64,000 nucleotides of DNA, from the NCBI GenBank assembly GCA_965229785.1, contig CBDDJS010000001.1, positions 5,642,001 through 5,706,000 on the forward strand. Reading direction: 5' to 3'. Source of the DNA: JAWPMT01 sp965229785 (lineage in GTDB: Bacteria > Bacteroidota > Bacteroidia > Cytophagales > Cyclobacteriaceae). This document shows, piece by piece, positions 15,887-25,411 of this stretch; within the stretch, counting starts at the first letter, position 1, and every line of letters begins with the position of its first letter. The position numbers were made by a program, and so were the translations under genes. Below the pieces are notes generated by a model. The model worked only from the letters and a program-made list of their open reading frames with translations, made no database searches and was not told the DNA's origin.

Positions 15887-17518
15887 GTGTCAGAGAACAA
15901 TAATTCACGTCAGGCCATCAGGTTGCCATTCATATTTTCTATCGCACTTGCCCTTGGGGTGATCATTGGTGCACGCATGGGCAATCCCGGTACATCCTCC
16001 TCAGGAGTGGAAGGCAGTATGTCTAAATTTCGTCAGGTATTGTCTTACATTGAAAACGACTATGTGGATGAGGTCGATACTGAAGAGATCTTGGAGGAAG
16101 TGATCGATGAAATGTTGCAGCGGCTAGATCCCCACACGAGTTATATTTCTACGACAGACATTGATATTATTCGTTCCCAGCTACAGGGCAATTTTGAAGG
16201 GATAGGCATTGAATTCAATATTTTCAAAGACACGATTTACGTGGTTGCTCCGTTGAGCGGGGGACCTTCCGAAAAAGTAGGATTGCTTTCTGGCGACAAG
16301 ATTGTCAAAGTTGATGGTGAGACGATTGCGGGAGTTGGGTTTACCAACAGAGATGTAATCTCTCGACTCAGGGGGGAAAAAGGATCGGCAGTTAATGTTA
16401 GTATCAAAAGGCCTGGAAACGAAGAGTTGCTGGATTTTGAGATCATCAGAGATGTAATCCCACAATATTCGGTCGACGTGGCTTATATGGCTGATCCAAG
16501 TACAGGATACATGAAAGTCAGCAAATTCTCTGCAACTACTTACATGGAGTTTAAAGAAGCTTTGATGGGACTGCAGGAACAAGGTATGGATCGCCTTATT
16601 CTGGACCTAACCGGTAATACCGGAGGTTATCTGGACCGGGCGGTGGACATGGTGGACGAAGTGCTCGAAGATGGTAAGTTGATCGTTTACACAGAAGGAA
16701 AAGAGTCTCGGTACAACGAACGTCATATTGCCCGCAAAGGAGGAGATTTTGAAGCAGGTTCTTTAATTGTGTTGATCGATGAAGGTTCGGCATCTGCTTC
16801 GGAGATAGTTTCCGGAGCCATTCAGGATCATGATCGGGGCCTTATTGTGGGTAGAAGGTCTTTTGGAAAAGGTCTGGTGCAATTGCCTATTGCTTTGAAC
16901 GATGGTTCAGAATTACGATTGACCATTTCCAGATATTATACGCCCAGTGGTCGATGCATTCAAAAGCCCTATGGCGAAGATTTGGAGGAGTACTATCGCG
17001 ATGATATTCTGACCCGATATGAAAGTGGAGAAGTATTCCACGAAGACAGCATTAAGATCAATAAAGAATTAACTTTCCTTACCTCAGGGGGCCGAAAAGT
17101 TTATGGTGGCGGGGGAATCATTCCGGATCATTTTGTGCCGATAGATACCACGGGGAATTCCACTTATCTCAATCGGTTGTTCAGTTCCAATAGTATTGCG
17201 GAATATAGTTTGAGCTATTACAACAAGGAGCAGGCGAATCTTGAAGCAATGGGGTTGAACTACTTCCTATCCAGTTTCGAAGTATCAGACCGGATGCTAC
17301 AAGAACTGGCCGAATATGGTGCCTCCAATGGCATAAAGTATGACCAAGAAGGATTTGCGAAATCCAAAGACCTGCTGAAAATCTACCTCAAGGCTTTCAT
17401 CGGTCGAAGTGCCTGGAATAATGAGGGTTTCTATCCCGTCTGGAATGAACAAAATGAGATTTTTCAGCGCGCGCTGGAATTGTTTGAGGAAGCGGACGAA
17501 TTAGTATCGGTTCGTTAA
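15887..17518 (+). CDS. S41 C-terminal processing peptidase (CtpA-like)
   Basis: A 543-residue protease starting with GTG at 15887 (MSENNNSRQAIRLPF, then a membrane anchor LPFIFSIALALGVIIG). Domains: N-terminal helical cap (about 40-85), PDZ (about 90-175, with LLSGDKIVKVDGE), and the S41 core. The Ser-Lys-Gln catalytic group is intact: Ser303 in GSASASE, Lys328 in SFGKGLVQ and Gln332. A C-terminal domain of about 170 residues follows. CTPs cut C-terminal ends of periplasmic proteins and are tied to murein hydrolase turnover. The stop is 1 bp from the stop of the convergent glycogen synthase gene. Confidence 0.93.
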   Translation: MSENNNSRQAIRLPFIFSIALALGVIIGARMGNPGTSSSGVEGSMSKFRQVLSYIENDYVDEVDTEEILEEVIDEMLQRLDPHTSYISTTDIDIIRSQLQGNFEGIGIEFNIFKDTIYVVAPLSGGPSEKVGLLSGDKIVKVDGETIAGVGFTNRDVISRLRGEKGSAVNVSIKRPGNEELLDFEIIRDVIPQYSVDVAYMADPSTGYMKVSKFSATTYMEFKEALMGLQEQGMDRLILDLTGNTGGYLDRAVDMVDEVLEDGKLIVYTEGKESRYNERHIARKGGDFEAGSLIVLIDEGSASASEIVSGAIQDHDRGLIVGRRSFGKGLVQLPIALNDGSELRLTISRYYTPSGRCIQKPYGEDLEEYYRDDILTRYESGEVFHEDSIKINKELTFLTSGGRKVYGGGGIIPDHFVPIDTTGNSTYLNRLFSSNSIAEYSLSYYNKEQANLEAMGLNYFLSSFEVSDRMLQELAEYGASNGIKYDQEGFAKSKDLLKIYLKAFIGRSAWNNEGFYPVWNEQNEIFQRALELFEEADELVSVR

Positions 17519-17519
17519 A

Positions 17520-19355
17520 TCAATCCAGTTTCATGCACATGTCATAAGCCTGATCATAATATCGTGTAAGATTCGACCAGTCGAATAATTGCGCCGAGGC
17601 TTCTACCTTATTTCTCAAGTCAATTCGCTCACGTCTCGATAAACGAATGAAATTGTAAAGCTTATTGGCCAGCTGACCTGCGGCATCGTCGAAGCTTCTT
17701 TCATTGCGTTTTACCACATGAATCCCACAGAGGTGTGGATCTTTGACATTTTGTTGAGCATAATCCCCGAATCCGGCCAGGTCACTGGTGATAGCAGGTA
17801 CGCCTCGGGCAAGACATTCGAGTGGCGTATATCCCCAGGGTTCGTAATAGCTTGGGAATACACCCATATGACAACCCCGAACAAACTGGCTGTATTCCAT
17901 AGAGAAAAGTGGGTTTGTATAGTTGATGAAATCCGGATGATAAACGATTTTCACGCGATCATCTTCATTGTTCACCAGGTTCGAAGAACGCAGAAAATTC
18001 AGGATATCATCAGATGCGTCATCATACAGATTGTGCGTAACCACCGGAGGCAGGTTATCCGATTTCCACGATTGTAAGGTCCTGCGATATCGCAGCCTCC
18101 AGTAATCGTCAACAAATTGGCTTAAATCCGGAAGTTTAGGACTGTCTTGTTCCAGTGCTTCGAATAACAGTCGCTCACCAACCTGCCGCTTGATGTTTTC
18201 AACGGTGTATTTAAATTCTTCCAATACCGCCCGTGTCTGCAGTATCTGTGGGTTGATGGTAGAGAAAGGGCGTTTGGTGATGAAGAACATCACAATGGTG
18301 ATATCCGAATTTTCCGTTTTCAGACGGTGGTTAAGTCTGGCCAATGCCTCCAGGGTCAGGTCATAACCTTTGTTTCGGTACTCATATCGCCCGGAAGTAA
18401 AGAAATAAAGGGTCTTATCCAGGTCGAAATTGTAACTGGAAAAGAAGTGGGACATGGTGAACTGGTGGATCCTGTTCTTGTATTCCAAATGTAAATTCTG
18501 AAACTCATGCAGCGCCTCAAATCTCTGGTTGTTGATACCATTCGGAAGGATCACTTCCGGGTCTCTCCCGAGTAACTGTCTACACTCTTTGGCAGTAACC
18601 TCGCTGACCGTACTGAAGATATGACTGCCATGCGCGGCAGCTCGTTCCAGGCCTACGGCGGTTTCAATATTGAAGTGTTTGGCTTCTTTTTCCCAGTCCA
18701 TAAAGGACAGGTGATCATAGAAGTCGGGATCATTCATGGCCAGGTAGCGACCCAGCATGGTGGCATGTGTCGTAAAGACGATCTTCGCTTGCGTACCCTC
18801 TTTTCGGAGTGCGGGAATTCCCGAGGCGGCCATCCACTCGTGAATGTGCAAAATCAGCCGTTTGTCGAACCCTTCCTGATGCTCAAGTGTCGAAACAAAT
18901 ATCTTGACCAATTCTCCAAATGCAATTACATCATTGATCAGTTGGTCGTCTCCCGGAGAAGAGATTCCGTGATCTTCCCATAGCAAATATTTGATCTCAC
19001 CGAGTCGATGCATTACAGATCCAAGGTCGAAGAGAATGACTTTTGGGCGGCCACTGACCAGCCAGACACCATAATGAACCCCAATGCCATTATCACGCAT
19101 GGTTTTCACCGCCTGCCCTACCGGACCTTCCAGGTCTTCAATGGGTTCAAATTCTGAGGCGGCCTGTTGTGGCATATACGGACCAAGCAACACGTAATTG
19201 TCGCCCCATTTCTTAATGATATCGGGAGTTTTAGAACGTACTACAGTGTAGATTCCCCCCACTTGGTTGACCACTTCCCAGGCTGCTTCCAAAAGGATGG
19301 ATTGGTTGATCTGCCTTTTCGTGATCCGACGTAACGAAGACCTTTCTTTTGCCAT
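17520..19355 (-). CDS. Glycogen synthase, GT3 family (eukaryotic-like)
   Basis: A 611-residue enzyme of glycosyltransferase family 3, the type found in fungi, animals and many Bacteroidota rather than the ADP-glucose GT5 type. Evidence: the N-terminal EAAWEVVNQVGGIYTVV stretch, FTTHATMLGRYLA, ILPNGINNQRF, FTSGRYEYRNKGYD and, near residues 500-525, YYEPWGYTPLECLARGVPA, the nucleotide-sugar site. It builds alpha-1,4-glucan from a nucleotide-sugar (UDP-glucose in most GT3 enzymes). It stands alone, without branching-enzyme or phosphorylase genes nearby. The 284-bp start region (19356-19639) has no gene and contains two copies of GCAAGTTAT (19482, 19531). Confidence 0.92.
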   Translation of the reverse strand: MAKERSSLRRITKRQINQSILLEAAWEVVNQVGGIYTVVRSKTPDIIKKWGDNYVLLGPYMPQQAASEFEPIEDLEGPVGQAVKTMRDNGIGVHYGVWLVSGRPKVILFDLGSVMHRLGEIKYLLWEDHGISSPGDDQLINDVIAFGELVKIFVSTLEHQEGFDKRLILHIHEWMAASGIPALRKEGTQAKIVFTTHATMLGRYLAMNDPDFYDHLSFMDWEKEAKHFNIETAVGLERAAAHGSHIFSTVSEVTAKECRQLLGRDPEVILPNGINNQRFEALHEFQNLHLEYKNRIHQFTMSHFFSSYNFDLDKTLYFFTSGRYEYRNKGYDLTLEALARLNHRLKTENSDITIVMFFITKRPFSTINPQILQTRAVLEEFKYTVENIKRQVGERLLFEALEQDSPKLPDLSQFVDDYWRLRYRRTLQSWKSDNLPPVVTHNLYDDASDDILNFLRSSNLVNNEDDRVKIVYHPDFINYTNPLFSMEYSQFVRGCHMGVFPSYYEPWGYTPLECLARGVPAITSDLAGFGDYAQQNVKDPHLCGIHVVKRNERSFDDAAGQLANKLYNFIRLSRRERIDLRNKVEASAQLFDWSNLTRYYDQAYDMCMKLD

Positions 19356-19639
19356 TCCTTAATTATAGTTCTTATTGTGTGGAAATACCAAAAAGTGTCC
19401 TATATAAGACCTGTAGGCTGGCTTTGATTATTTCATCTTCTGTAAATTTTCGGCTTTACGACAGAACATAGTCTCTTTATGGCAAGTTATTTGATTGCTC
19501 AATCTTGCTTGTTATAATTGGATTAACTTAGCAAGTTATAGTTCTGCACTTGTCGATACTTCTCTATCTGTGTTTAGGGTTTTATAATTGTCAGGTGTTC
19601 AGGCGGGTGAGTTTTAACGGATAAAAAAGATAAATACAG

Positions 19640-20560
19640 ATGGATAAAACGACATATCACGCTTTTCTCGAACAGTGGGATTTAGTGATGTATGGATTAG
19701 CGGGGCTTTCCCTCGTAGTGTCCTTCATCATCTATTTGGCGTATAAGCTTAAGTATGCATCGCAAAAAGGCTTTAAGGAAAAGTTTGATCTAGCGAGCTC
19801 GAAAGAGATCAAGCGATACCTGATAGTCAACTTTGCCATTGCTGCAGCCATCTTCTTTGTTTGCAATACGGCCAGTGCCGAAACCGTAAAACTGAATATC
19901 ATTTGGTTCTTTGTCCGAATCTTTATTTCCATATGTTTCGGCACTCTGTACGGATACGTGGCCTATCTGGTATTTAGCTACTACTACCCAAAGAGATTAC
20001 ACAAAAAACTGCATAAGCTTCGCTACACCCCGAGGGTAAACCCCAGCACCGGGAATAAGATGAAACTCCTGAGCGAGGAAGAAGAAGACGCTTACCTTGA
20101 TGAAGGGATGCAGGCAGAGGAAAATGTGTTCTCGGTGGATTATGATGTTTGGATTGATCCCGAAACTGAGCAAACACATATAGAAAAATACAAGGGACAC
20201 TTAAGTGCATTGGAATGTGATCGTTGCGGATTCCAAACTTTGAAATTGGTCAAAGAAGAGATCATGACGCCTGCAACAGAATCTGAGGAAGGTGAGCTCC
20301 TCAAAGAATATAAGTGTTCGTACTGCGGTCGTATTAAGCGGAAAAATGTGAAGATCACTACTCAGATTTCTTCTTCAATCGATAGTGCGACTTTAATTGC
20401 AGATCCGCTTGCTCACGATGGCCGGGTGGTCATGGTAAAAGTTGAGATCCACACCAATGCCGGAGACGTTAAAAATTATGAGTTCCAGAATCTGAAACAA
20501 GCGAGCCATTTCCTTGAGGAGTTTGATCTCGAGAAACTGGAAGAAGAAGTTGAGATATAA
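19640..20560 (+). CDS. Three-helix membrane protein with zinc-ribbon domain, unknown function
   Basis: A 306-residue protein not matched to a named family. Three membrane helices at about 16-35, 60-76 and 86-113, then a cytoplasmic part with a basic segment and acidic stretch (LLSEEEEDAYLDEGM), and a four-cysteine zinc-ribbon pattern: Cys193 and Cys196 (CDRC) with Cys226 and Cys229 (CSYC). The C-terminal 70 residues form a beta-rich region. It looks like a membrane-tethered metal or nucleic-acid-sensing adaptor. The gene is followed by a strong terminator, so it is a single-gene unit. The role cannot be deduced from the neighbours. Confidence 0.8.
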   Translation: MDKTTYHAFLEQWDLVMYGLAGLSLVVSFIIYLAYKLKYASQKGFKEKFDLASSKEIKRYLIVNFAIAAAIFFVCNTASAETVKLNIIWFFVRIFISICFGTLYGYVAYLVFSYYYPKRLHKKLHKLRYTPRVNPSTGNKMKLLSEEEEDAYLDEGMQAEENVFSVDYDVWIDPETEQTHIEKYKGHLSALECDRCGFQTLKLVKEEIMTPATESEEGELLKEYKCSYCGRIKRKNVKITTQISSSIDSATLIADPLAHDGRVVMVKVEIHTNAGDVKNYEFQNLKQASHFLEEFDLEKLEEEVEI

Positions 20561-20565
20561 CAAAG

Positions 20566-20589
20566 AGGCCGCAAATCGCGGCCTTTTTT
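20566..20589 (+). terminator. Rho-independent terminator
   Basis: Stem AGGCCGC / GCGGCCT with a 5-base loop and a run of six T. It lies 5 bp after the stop of the zinc-ribbon membrane protein gene. Confidence 0.88.
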
Positions 20590-20644
20590 CTTTGCTTCAA
20601 AGCAGCGCGGCATTAAAATTATTTTCCTGAACTTTCGTTACTTT

Positions 20645-21487
20645 ATGGTTATGATACGAAAAGTCACCATTTATACCGTGTCACTGTGTTTTGCTTTGAT
20701 GAGTATGGCACAGGAAAACCTGGCTGAGTTGTTCAAAGTGGATTATGAAACGCCACTTACCATAGATTTGGACGAAGATGAGTCGGAAAAAGACCTGATT
20801 CAACCCGTTGTTAAAAAGAAAAAGAAGAACAAAAAGGTATTTTTCGGCATCAAGACCAAGCGCCAATTTGCCAAGACAGGTTTTGGTAAGAAACAGGCGT
20901 TGGAACTTTTCCATTATCTAAAACAGTACGAGGACCCTCCAGAATACGCGCGAGAGTACTACTGGTATGATACCAAAAAGAAAAAGATCATCAATTCAAT
21001 ACGGGTGAGAAAAGACGTGGCCTTGGTGTTGCATGGCCACTACATAAAAAAGATTGGGGAACAGGTCATTGAAGAGGGGTATTTCTATAAGGGACAAAAA
21101 CATGCCCGCTGGCTGAAATACAACACCAGCGACATCCTGACGGACAAACAAAAGTATTGGAAAGGCTGGCCCCAGGAATCTTTATTATCATTCTATGATT
21201 TTCAGCGTCAAAAACTGAAAGAAGTGATACCGGTGCATTACGGTGAGAAAAACGGCAAGTACTTCGCTTTTCACTCCAATGGCTCTATTGCTGTAAGAGG
21301 AACGTACAAGTTTGACTATCGCGTGGGCCTTTGGAGGGAGTTTTATGCGAATAAAAACACCAAACGTGAAATCAAATATCCTGATGATCCGTTTGACTTT
21401 GATACAAAGCCTGTAATCGTGAAAGAATGGGATGAAGAAGGTCAATTGATCTATGACCGAAACCGATTCTTATCCAGCATCAGGTAG
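20645..21487 (+). CDS. Exported MORN-like repeat protein
   Basis: A 280-residue protein (or 278 from the second ATG at 20651) with a signal peptide (MIRKVTIYTVSLCFALMSMA). After an acidic and then lysine-rich segment (DEDESEKDLIQPVVKKKKK) come MORN-variant units of the kind seen in Bacteroidota surface antitoxin-like proteins: GYFYKGQKHARWLKY, YGEKNGKYFAFHSNGS, RGTYKFDYRVGLWREFY. These short beta hairpins usually bind lipid or other proteins. No catalytic site is visible. It is followed by the DnaJ-domain gene after 28 bp and may share its transcript. Confidence 0.72.
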   Translation: MVMIRKVTIYTVSLCFALMSMAQENLAELFKVDYETPLTIDLDEDESEKDLIQPVVKKKKKNKKVFFGIKTKRQFAKTGFGKKQALELFHYLKQYEDPPEYAREYYWYDTKKKKIINSIRVRKDVALVLHGHYIKKIGEQVIEEGYFYKGQKHARWLKYNTSDILTDKQKYWKGWPQESLLSFYDFQRQKLKEVIPVHYGEKNGKYFAFHSNGSIAVRGTYKFDYRVGLWREFYANKNTKREIKYPDDPFDFDTKPVIVKEWDEEGQLIYDRNRFLSSIR

Positions 21488-21515
21488 TATTGTCCAAGTA
21501 AACGCCTTTTGAACC

Positions 21516-22307
21516 TTGACCTTTTACCAAATACTTGAGGTAAGTCCCGATGCGAGTGTCGAGGAAATCAAAGCCTCCTACCGGAGGTTGGTCAAGAGTT
21601 ACCATCCCGATGTAAACCCTTCACCACAAGCCGCAGAGGTTATCCGACTGCTTACAGAGTCCTATGATGTATTATCCAATGACTACCGTCGAAGGATGTA
21701 CGACATGACTTTAGGGGGGGTAGCACAACCCGATATCCCAGTTCAGGAAACAGAAGATGAAAGGTATCGACGGGAATTCCGCCAGAAACGCAAAGAAGAA
21801 CAACGCATAAAGTCCGAGCGCCAATTACGGCTAAAACTGCAGTTTTACAAGTTTCAACGCTGGTCCCAGGTGTTTTTTCTGGCCATTGGTGTCCTGTTTT
21901 CCATTGACTACTACTATTTGTCACAGCCAATCAATGAACAGGTCGTCAAAATCAGACTTAACCACCTGAAAGGAAGCAAGGTCCGACTTGAAAACCACAG
22001 TTTTGTCTCCGAAGACCAAATCTTTCACGATCATCTCAAAAACCCAATAACGGAAATCCAGATCATGCACTCCTCTGTCTTTGGCATTCCTACCCGATTG
22101 GTCACGACCGATCGGCAGGGCCAATTGCACTTCTACCGTATCTACCGCAACCTGCATGATTTACATAATATTTTTCCACTGCTACTCATCGCTATCGGTA
22201 TCGTGATCCTGTTCAAACGCCACTATGCAGACTGGGCTCTGACACTCGGTATCATCCCTTTTTTCCTTGGAGGTTTTCTCCTGATGTCGGTCATCGTGTT
22301 TTGGTAG
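21516..22307 (+). CDS. Membrane-anchored J-domain (DnaJ-like) protein
   Basis: This 263-residue protein starts at TTG 21516; no ATG fits before the J-domain. Residues 1-65 form a complete J-domain with the HPD tripeptide at 30-32 (SYHPDVNPSPQ) and YDVLSNDYRRRMYD. A charged segment (RREFRQKRKEEQRIKSERQ) leads to a first membrane helix near 110-130, a soluble loop, and two more helices at about 215-235 and 242-262. J-proteins call DnaK to a site; the membrane anchors suggest recruitment to the inner membrane. The client is unknown. The gene lies 28 bp after the MORN-like protein. Confidence 0.85.
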   Translation: MTFYQILEVSPDASVEEIKASYRRLVKSYHPDVNPSPQAAEVIRLLTESYDVLSNDYRRRMYDMTLGGVAQPDIPVQETEDERYRREFRQKRKEEQRIKSERQLRLKLQFYKFQRWSQVFFLAIGVLFSIDYYYLSQPINEQVVKIRLNHLKGSKVRLENHSFVSEDQIFHDHLKNPITEIQIMHSSVFGIPTRLVTTDRQGQLHFYRIYRNLHDLHNIFPLLLIAIGIVILFKRHYADWALTLGIIPFFLGGFLLMSVIVFW

Positions 22308-22350
22308 GCTAAATGAAATTGGAATAAATTGTACAGACATCAAGGTATGT

Positions 22351-23454
22351 ATGGAAATACTACTGAACATTCTGCTTTTTGCTGTTGCCAATACTTTCCT
22401 GATCGGATTACTGCTAATCATCAATAAAAAAGGAAACCTTGCTGCCAATAAGTATTATGGTTTATTGACCTGGTCCTTATCGGCTGTTGCTTTGGAAAAT
22501 ATCCTGATCATGTCAGGTGGCATTTTCAAAATGCCACACCTGTTTACTGCAGGGAGTATCATGATGTTATTGGTACCTCCTTTTGGTTATTTGCTTTACC
22601 AGCAATTATTGGAGCCTGACCGAAAAACACGAACAAGCGTGGTTTTTCTTCATATGCTTCCATTTATACTCTGTTCACTTAGCCTTATCCCGCTCTTTCG
22701 GCTTAGCGGCGAAATAAAATCAGAGATCATTCAGAATGTTTATTACGACCATCAGGAAATACGAGGTTTTGGGCTTTTATATTCAGCGATTAACATCTTT
22801 CAGTTTATCATTTACAACCTATTGATAGGGATTTATCTTAGAAAAAATCATAGGGCTAAAACCAAAAGATCTCAACGAGAAGGGTCATCCTGGATGAGTG
22901 TATTGCTGCTTACCATGAATGGAATAGTTGGAGTTTACATTGCCTTATACTTAAGCTTCATTTACACCACAGATTTTCAGCCCGTCCTGATGGTGTTTTT
23001 TATTATAGTGATGTTGGCAACTATTTATTTAACCGGGTATCAATTGGTCAGGAACCCATTTTACTTTGCCACCCAGCAGGCCATTTACCAACGTTCTACC
23101 TTGAATAAACAAATACAGCGTGAACTTGACATTAACCTTGATCGACTTATTGCTACGAGCAAACCCTACCTGAAACCCGGGACCAGATTGATTGATGTTG
23201 CCAACCAACTTAATGTGACCCATCACCAATTGTCTCAATTTCTGAATCAAACCAGAGAATCGACATTTACGGAGTTCATGAACTCTTTTAGGGTTAAGCA
23301 TGCCAGGAAAATGCTGGAACTTGATAAACAGAAACAACAAACGATTTTGGCGATTGCTTTAGAATCAGGATTTAGCAATCAGGCGAATTTCATAAAGGTA
23401 TTTAAGGAAAACACGGGATTGACACCAAGCGAATACCGAAAGAGACAAGCTTGA
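22351..23454 (+). CDS. Membrane-bound AraC family transcriptional regulator
   Basis: A 367-residue protein with seven predicted helices in residues 1-235 and an AraC-type double helix-turn-helix at about 260-367 (LIDVANQLNVTHHQLSQFLN, then AIALESGFSNQANFIKVFKE and TGLTPSEYRKRQ). This 7TM-AraC layout is frequent in Bacteroidota, where the membrane part is thought to sense a ligand or membrane state. No target genes are certain; the CPBP protease gene follows 71 bp later on the same strand and is the simplest candidate. Confidence 0.9.
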   Translation: MEILLNILLFAVANTFLIGLLLIINKKGNLAANKYYGLLTWSLSAVALENILIMSGGIFKMPHLFTAGSIMMLLVPPFGYLLYQQLLEPDRKTRTSVVFLHMLPFILCSLSLIPLFRLSGEIKSEIIQNVYYDHQEIRGFGLLYSAINIFQFIIYNLLIGIYLRKNHRAKTKRSQREGSSWMSVLLLTMNGIVGVYIALYLSFIYTTDFQPVLMVFFIIVMLATIYLTGYQLVRNPFYFATQQAIYQRSTLNKQIQRELDINLDRLIATSKPYLKPGTRLIDVANQLNVTHHQLSQFLNQTRESTFTEFMNSFRVKHARKMLELDKQKQQTILAIALESGFSNQANFIKVFKENTGLTPSEYRKRQA

Positions 23455-23525
23455 GTTTCTATTCATATCCTATAAGAAATGAAGCAATTGACCTTGTTGA
23501 CATGGAGTATTGGGGCTAAAAACTC

Positions 23526-24218
23526 ATGACTTCAAACAGTTTTCCATTAGTTCAGAAAAAGCACATCGTTGTATTAATCCTTGTCTTGATAGTAATCCCT
23601 TTGTTATGGGGAACAGGAACGGTCAAAATTCAGGCAACACATATTATCCCTTCATTGGACAGGCCTTCGTTTTGGACTTTTTTTCTTACAATCCTCGTGC
23701 TGGAATGGCTTGCGTTCTTCCTGATCTATTATGTCACAAAACCTAAAATGTCAAAAGAACTGAGTATTAACGGGGCCTTTCTGAATAAAAACAGAATACT
23801 TCTACTCGGTGGGTTTATCGGTTTATTGATAATAGCTGGATTTGCCCCAACCTATTTATATGAAAATGATCTGCCCTCCAATTCATTGCTAGGCTCCATT
23901 GGACCAGTTAGCTCTCATGAAAGAGTGGCCTTCGTTTTCTTATCGCTGACAGCCGGGATTTGTGAGGAGGTCATTTTTCGAGGTTATGGCATCACGCTGC
24001 TTGAGCGTATTTTCAAACAAAAAAGAGTCGCATTGATCATTTCATCGGCTGCATTCATGAGTTTACATGGTATTGCCTTCCTTCCCTGGTACCTATTGGT
24101 TCAGTACTTCATCATCGGACTGATTTTTGGATTCTTTTTCCAAAAATTTCGAAGACTGGACGTCCTGATAATAATACACTTCTTATTAGATGCATTGATC
24201 GCGATTTCAGTACCCTGA
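23526..24218 (+). CDS. CPBP family intramembrane metalloprotease (Abi)
   Basis: A 230-residue polytopic membrane protein. The CPBP motifs are present: motif 1 with Glu147-Glu148 and Arg152 (EEVIFR), motif 2 with His181 (MSLHGIA) and motif 3 with His218 and Asp222 (IIHFLLDAL, where many members have HxxxN). The family includes prenyl-endopeptidases of the Rce1 type and bacteriocin-immunity or membrane-stress proteases. It lies after the membrane AraC regulator and ends before a bidirectional terminator. The substrate is unknown. Confidence 0.87.
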   Translation: MTSNSFPLVQKKHIVVLILVLIVIPLLWGTGTVKIQATHIIPSLDRPSFWTFFLTILVLEWLAFFLIYYVTKPKMSKELSINGAFLNKNRILLLGGFIGLLIIAGFAPTYLYENDLPSNSLLGSIGPVSSHERVAFVFLSLTAGICEEVIFRGYGITLLERIFKQKRVALIISSAAFMSLHGIAFLPWYLLVQYFIIGLIFGFFFQKFRRLDVLIIIHFLLDALIAISVP

Positions 24219-24253
24219 GGTAGAAAGGTTTTACCTCAATCGCCTTAACAAAA

Positions 24254-24278
24254 AAATCCCGACGCTTAGTCGGGATTT
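24254..24278. terminator. Bidirectional terminator between the CPBP protease and sucD
   Basis: Perfect 10-bp stem AAATCCCGAC / GTCGGGATTT with loop GCTTA, an A-run on one side and T-run on the other. It serves the CPBP gene (+) and sucD (-). Confidence 0.85.
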
Positions 24279-24317
24279 GTAATCTTATTGAATAGACCTC
24301 ATTTAGAGGCTTTGATT

Positions 24318-25190
24318 TTATCCTAATACTTTGGCGATGGTCTCCCCGATATCGGCAGGAGACTTCACCACATTAAGGCCACATTCTTCCATGATCCTCA
24401 TTTTGGCTTCAGCAGTATCATCTTTTCCTCCGATGATCGCTCCAGCATGGCCCATTCTTCTACCGGGAGGGGCTGTTTGTCCGGCAATGAATCCTACCAC
24501 GGGTTTTTTGTTTCCATCAGACTGGATCCAACGAGCGGCATCTGCCTCATACTGACCTCCGATTTCTCCGATCATCACAATCGCATCTGTTTCTGGATCG
24601 GCCATCAAAAGCTGAACCGCTTCTTTCGTAGAAGTACCAATGATAGGGTCACCACCAATTCCGATCGCGGTGGAAATTCCATATCCGGCTTTCACTACCT
24701 GGTCGGCCGCTTCGTAAGTCAATGTACCTGATTTTGAAACGATCCCTACTTTTCCTTTTCGGAAAACAAAGCCTGGCATGATGCCTACTTTGGCTTCTTC
24801 CGGAGTGATCACGCCTGGGCAGTTCGGGCCTACTAGCGTTGCGCCTTTTGATTTGGCGTAAGGCTTAGCAGTCATCATGTCTTTTACAGGAATACCCTCG
24901 GTTATTGTCACAATAACTTTAATACCTGCGTCAGCAGCTTCCATGATCGCATCGGCGGCAAAGGCTGGTGGTACGAAAATGATGGTTACATCAGCTCCTG
25001 TGGCTGTTACTGCTTCCTTAACGGTGTTGAAAACCGGCTTATCAAGGTGAGTTTGGCCACCTTTCCCGGGAGTAACGCCGCCTACTACGTTAGATCCGTA
25101 TTCGATCATTTGTGAAGCATGAAACGTACCTTCGGAACCGGTGAATCCTTGTACGATAATTTTGGAATCCTTATTGACTAAGACACTCAT
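24318..25190 (-). CDS. sucD: Succinate-CoA ligase, alpha subunit
   Basis: The 290-residue alpha subunit of succinyl-CoA synthetase, which makes ATP or GTP from succinyl-CoA in the citric-acid cycle. Visible features: the CoA-binding N-terminal domain (VQGFTGSEGTFHA, VGGVTPGKGG), GPNCPGVI, and the phosphohistidine loop GHAGAIIGG near 250. Length is normal. The partner beta subunit sucC is not adjacent; this split is common in Bacteroidota. A good TAnnTTTG -7 box lies just upstream. Confidence 0.97.
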   Translation of the reverse strand: MSVLVNKDSKIIVQGFTGSEGTFHASQMIEYGSNVVGGVTPGKGGQTHLDKPVFNTVKEAVTATGADVTIIFVPPAFAADAIMEAADAGIKVIVTITEGIPVKDMMTAKPYAKSKGATLVGPNCPGVITPEEAKVGIMPGFVFRKGKVGIVSKSGTLTYEAADQVVKAGYGISTAIGIGGDPIIGTSTKEAVQLLMADPETDAIVMIGEIGGQYEADAARWIQSDGNKKPVVGFIAGQTAPPGRRMGHAGAIIGGKDDTAEAKMRIMEECGLNVVKSPADIGETIAKVLG

Positions 25191-25212
25191 GGGTATTATT
25201 GTAAATGTGCTG

Positions 25213-25220
25213 CAAAAATA
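25213..25220 (-). promoter_or_regulatory. Candidate -7 box for sucD
   Basis: On the minus strand TATTTTTG fits TAnnTTTG, 22 bp before the ATG. At the expected -33 position (19 bp upstream) the trinucleotide is TGG rather than TTG, a near match. Confidence 0.42.
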
Positions 25221-25411
25221 GAAGATAAAACCAGCGTTGCCAGTCTTTGGTTTTTAATTTATTGGTTGTGGAAACATTCTATTTCCAACCTCGTGAAAGG
25301 CTATATCACTATAACAAGAAACAGATGGATAGTTCCGACATTTTGTAACTTTTCGTGCGAAATGTCCTTTGGCTGTTTTAATTCAACCAACCGATACACA
25401 TATATTTGGAT

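Noticed and set aside
19482..19539. GCAAGTTAT direct repeat in the glycogen synthase upstream region
   Set aside because: Nine-base repeats 49 bp apart in AT-rich DNA can occur by chance; no partner site is seen.
25401..25408. TATATTTG, a perfect match to the -7 box
   Set aside because: It lies only 4 bp before the lipoprotein ATG at 25412, too close to be its promoter unless the message is leaderless, and no -33 TTG is at 19 bp.
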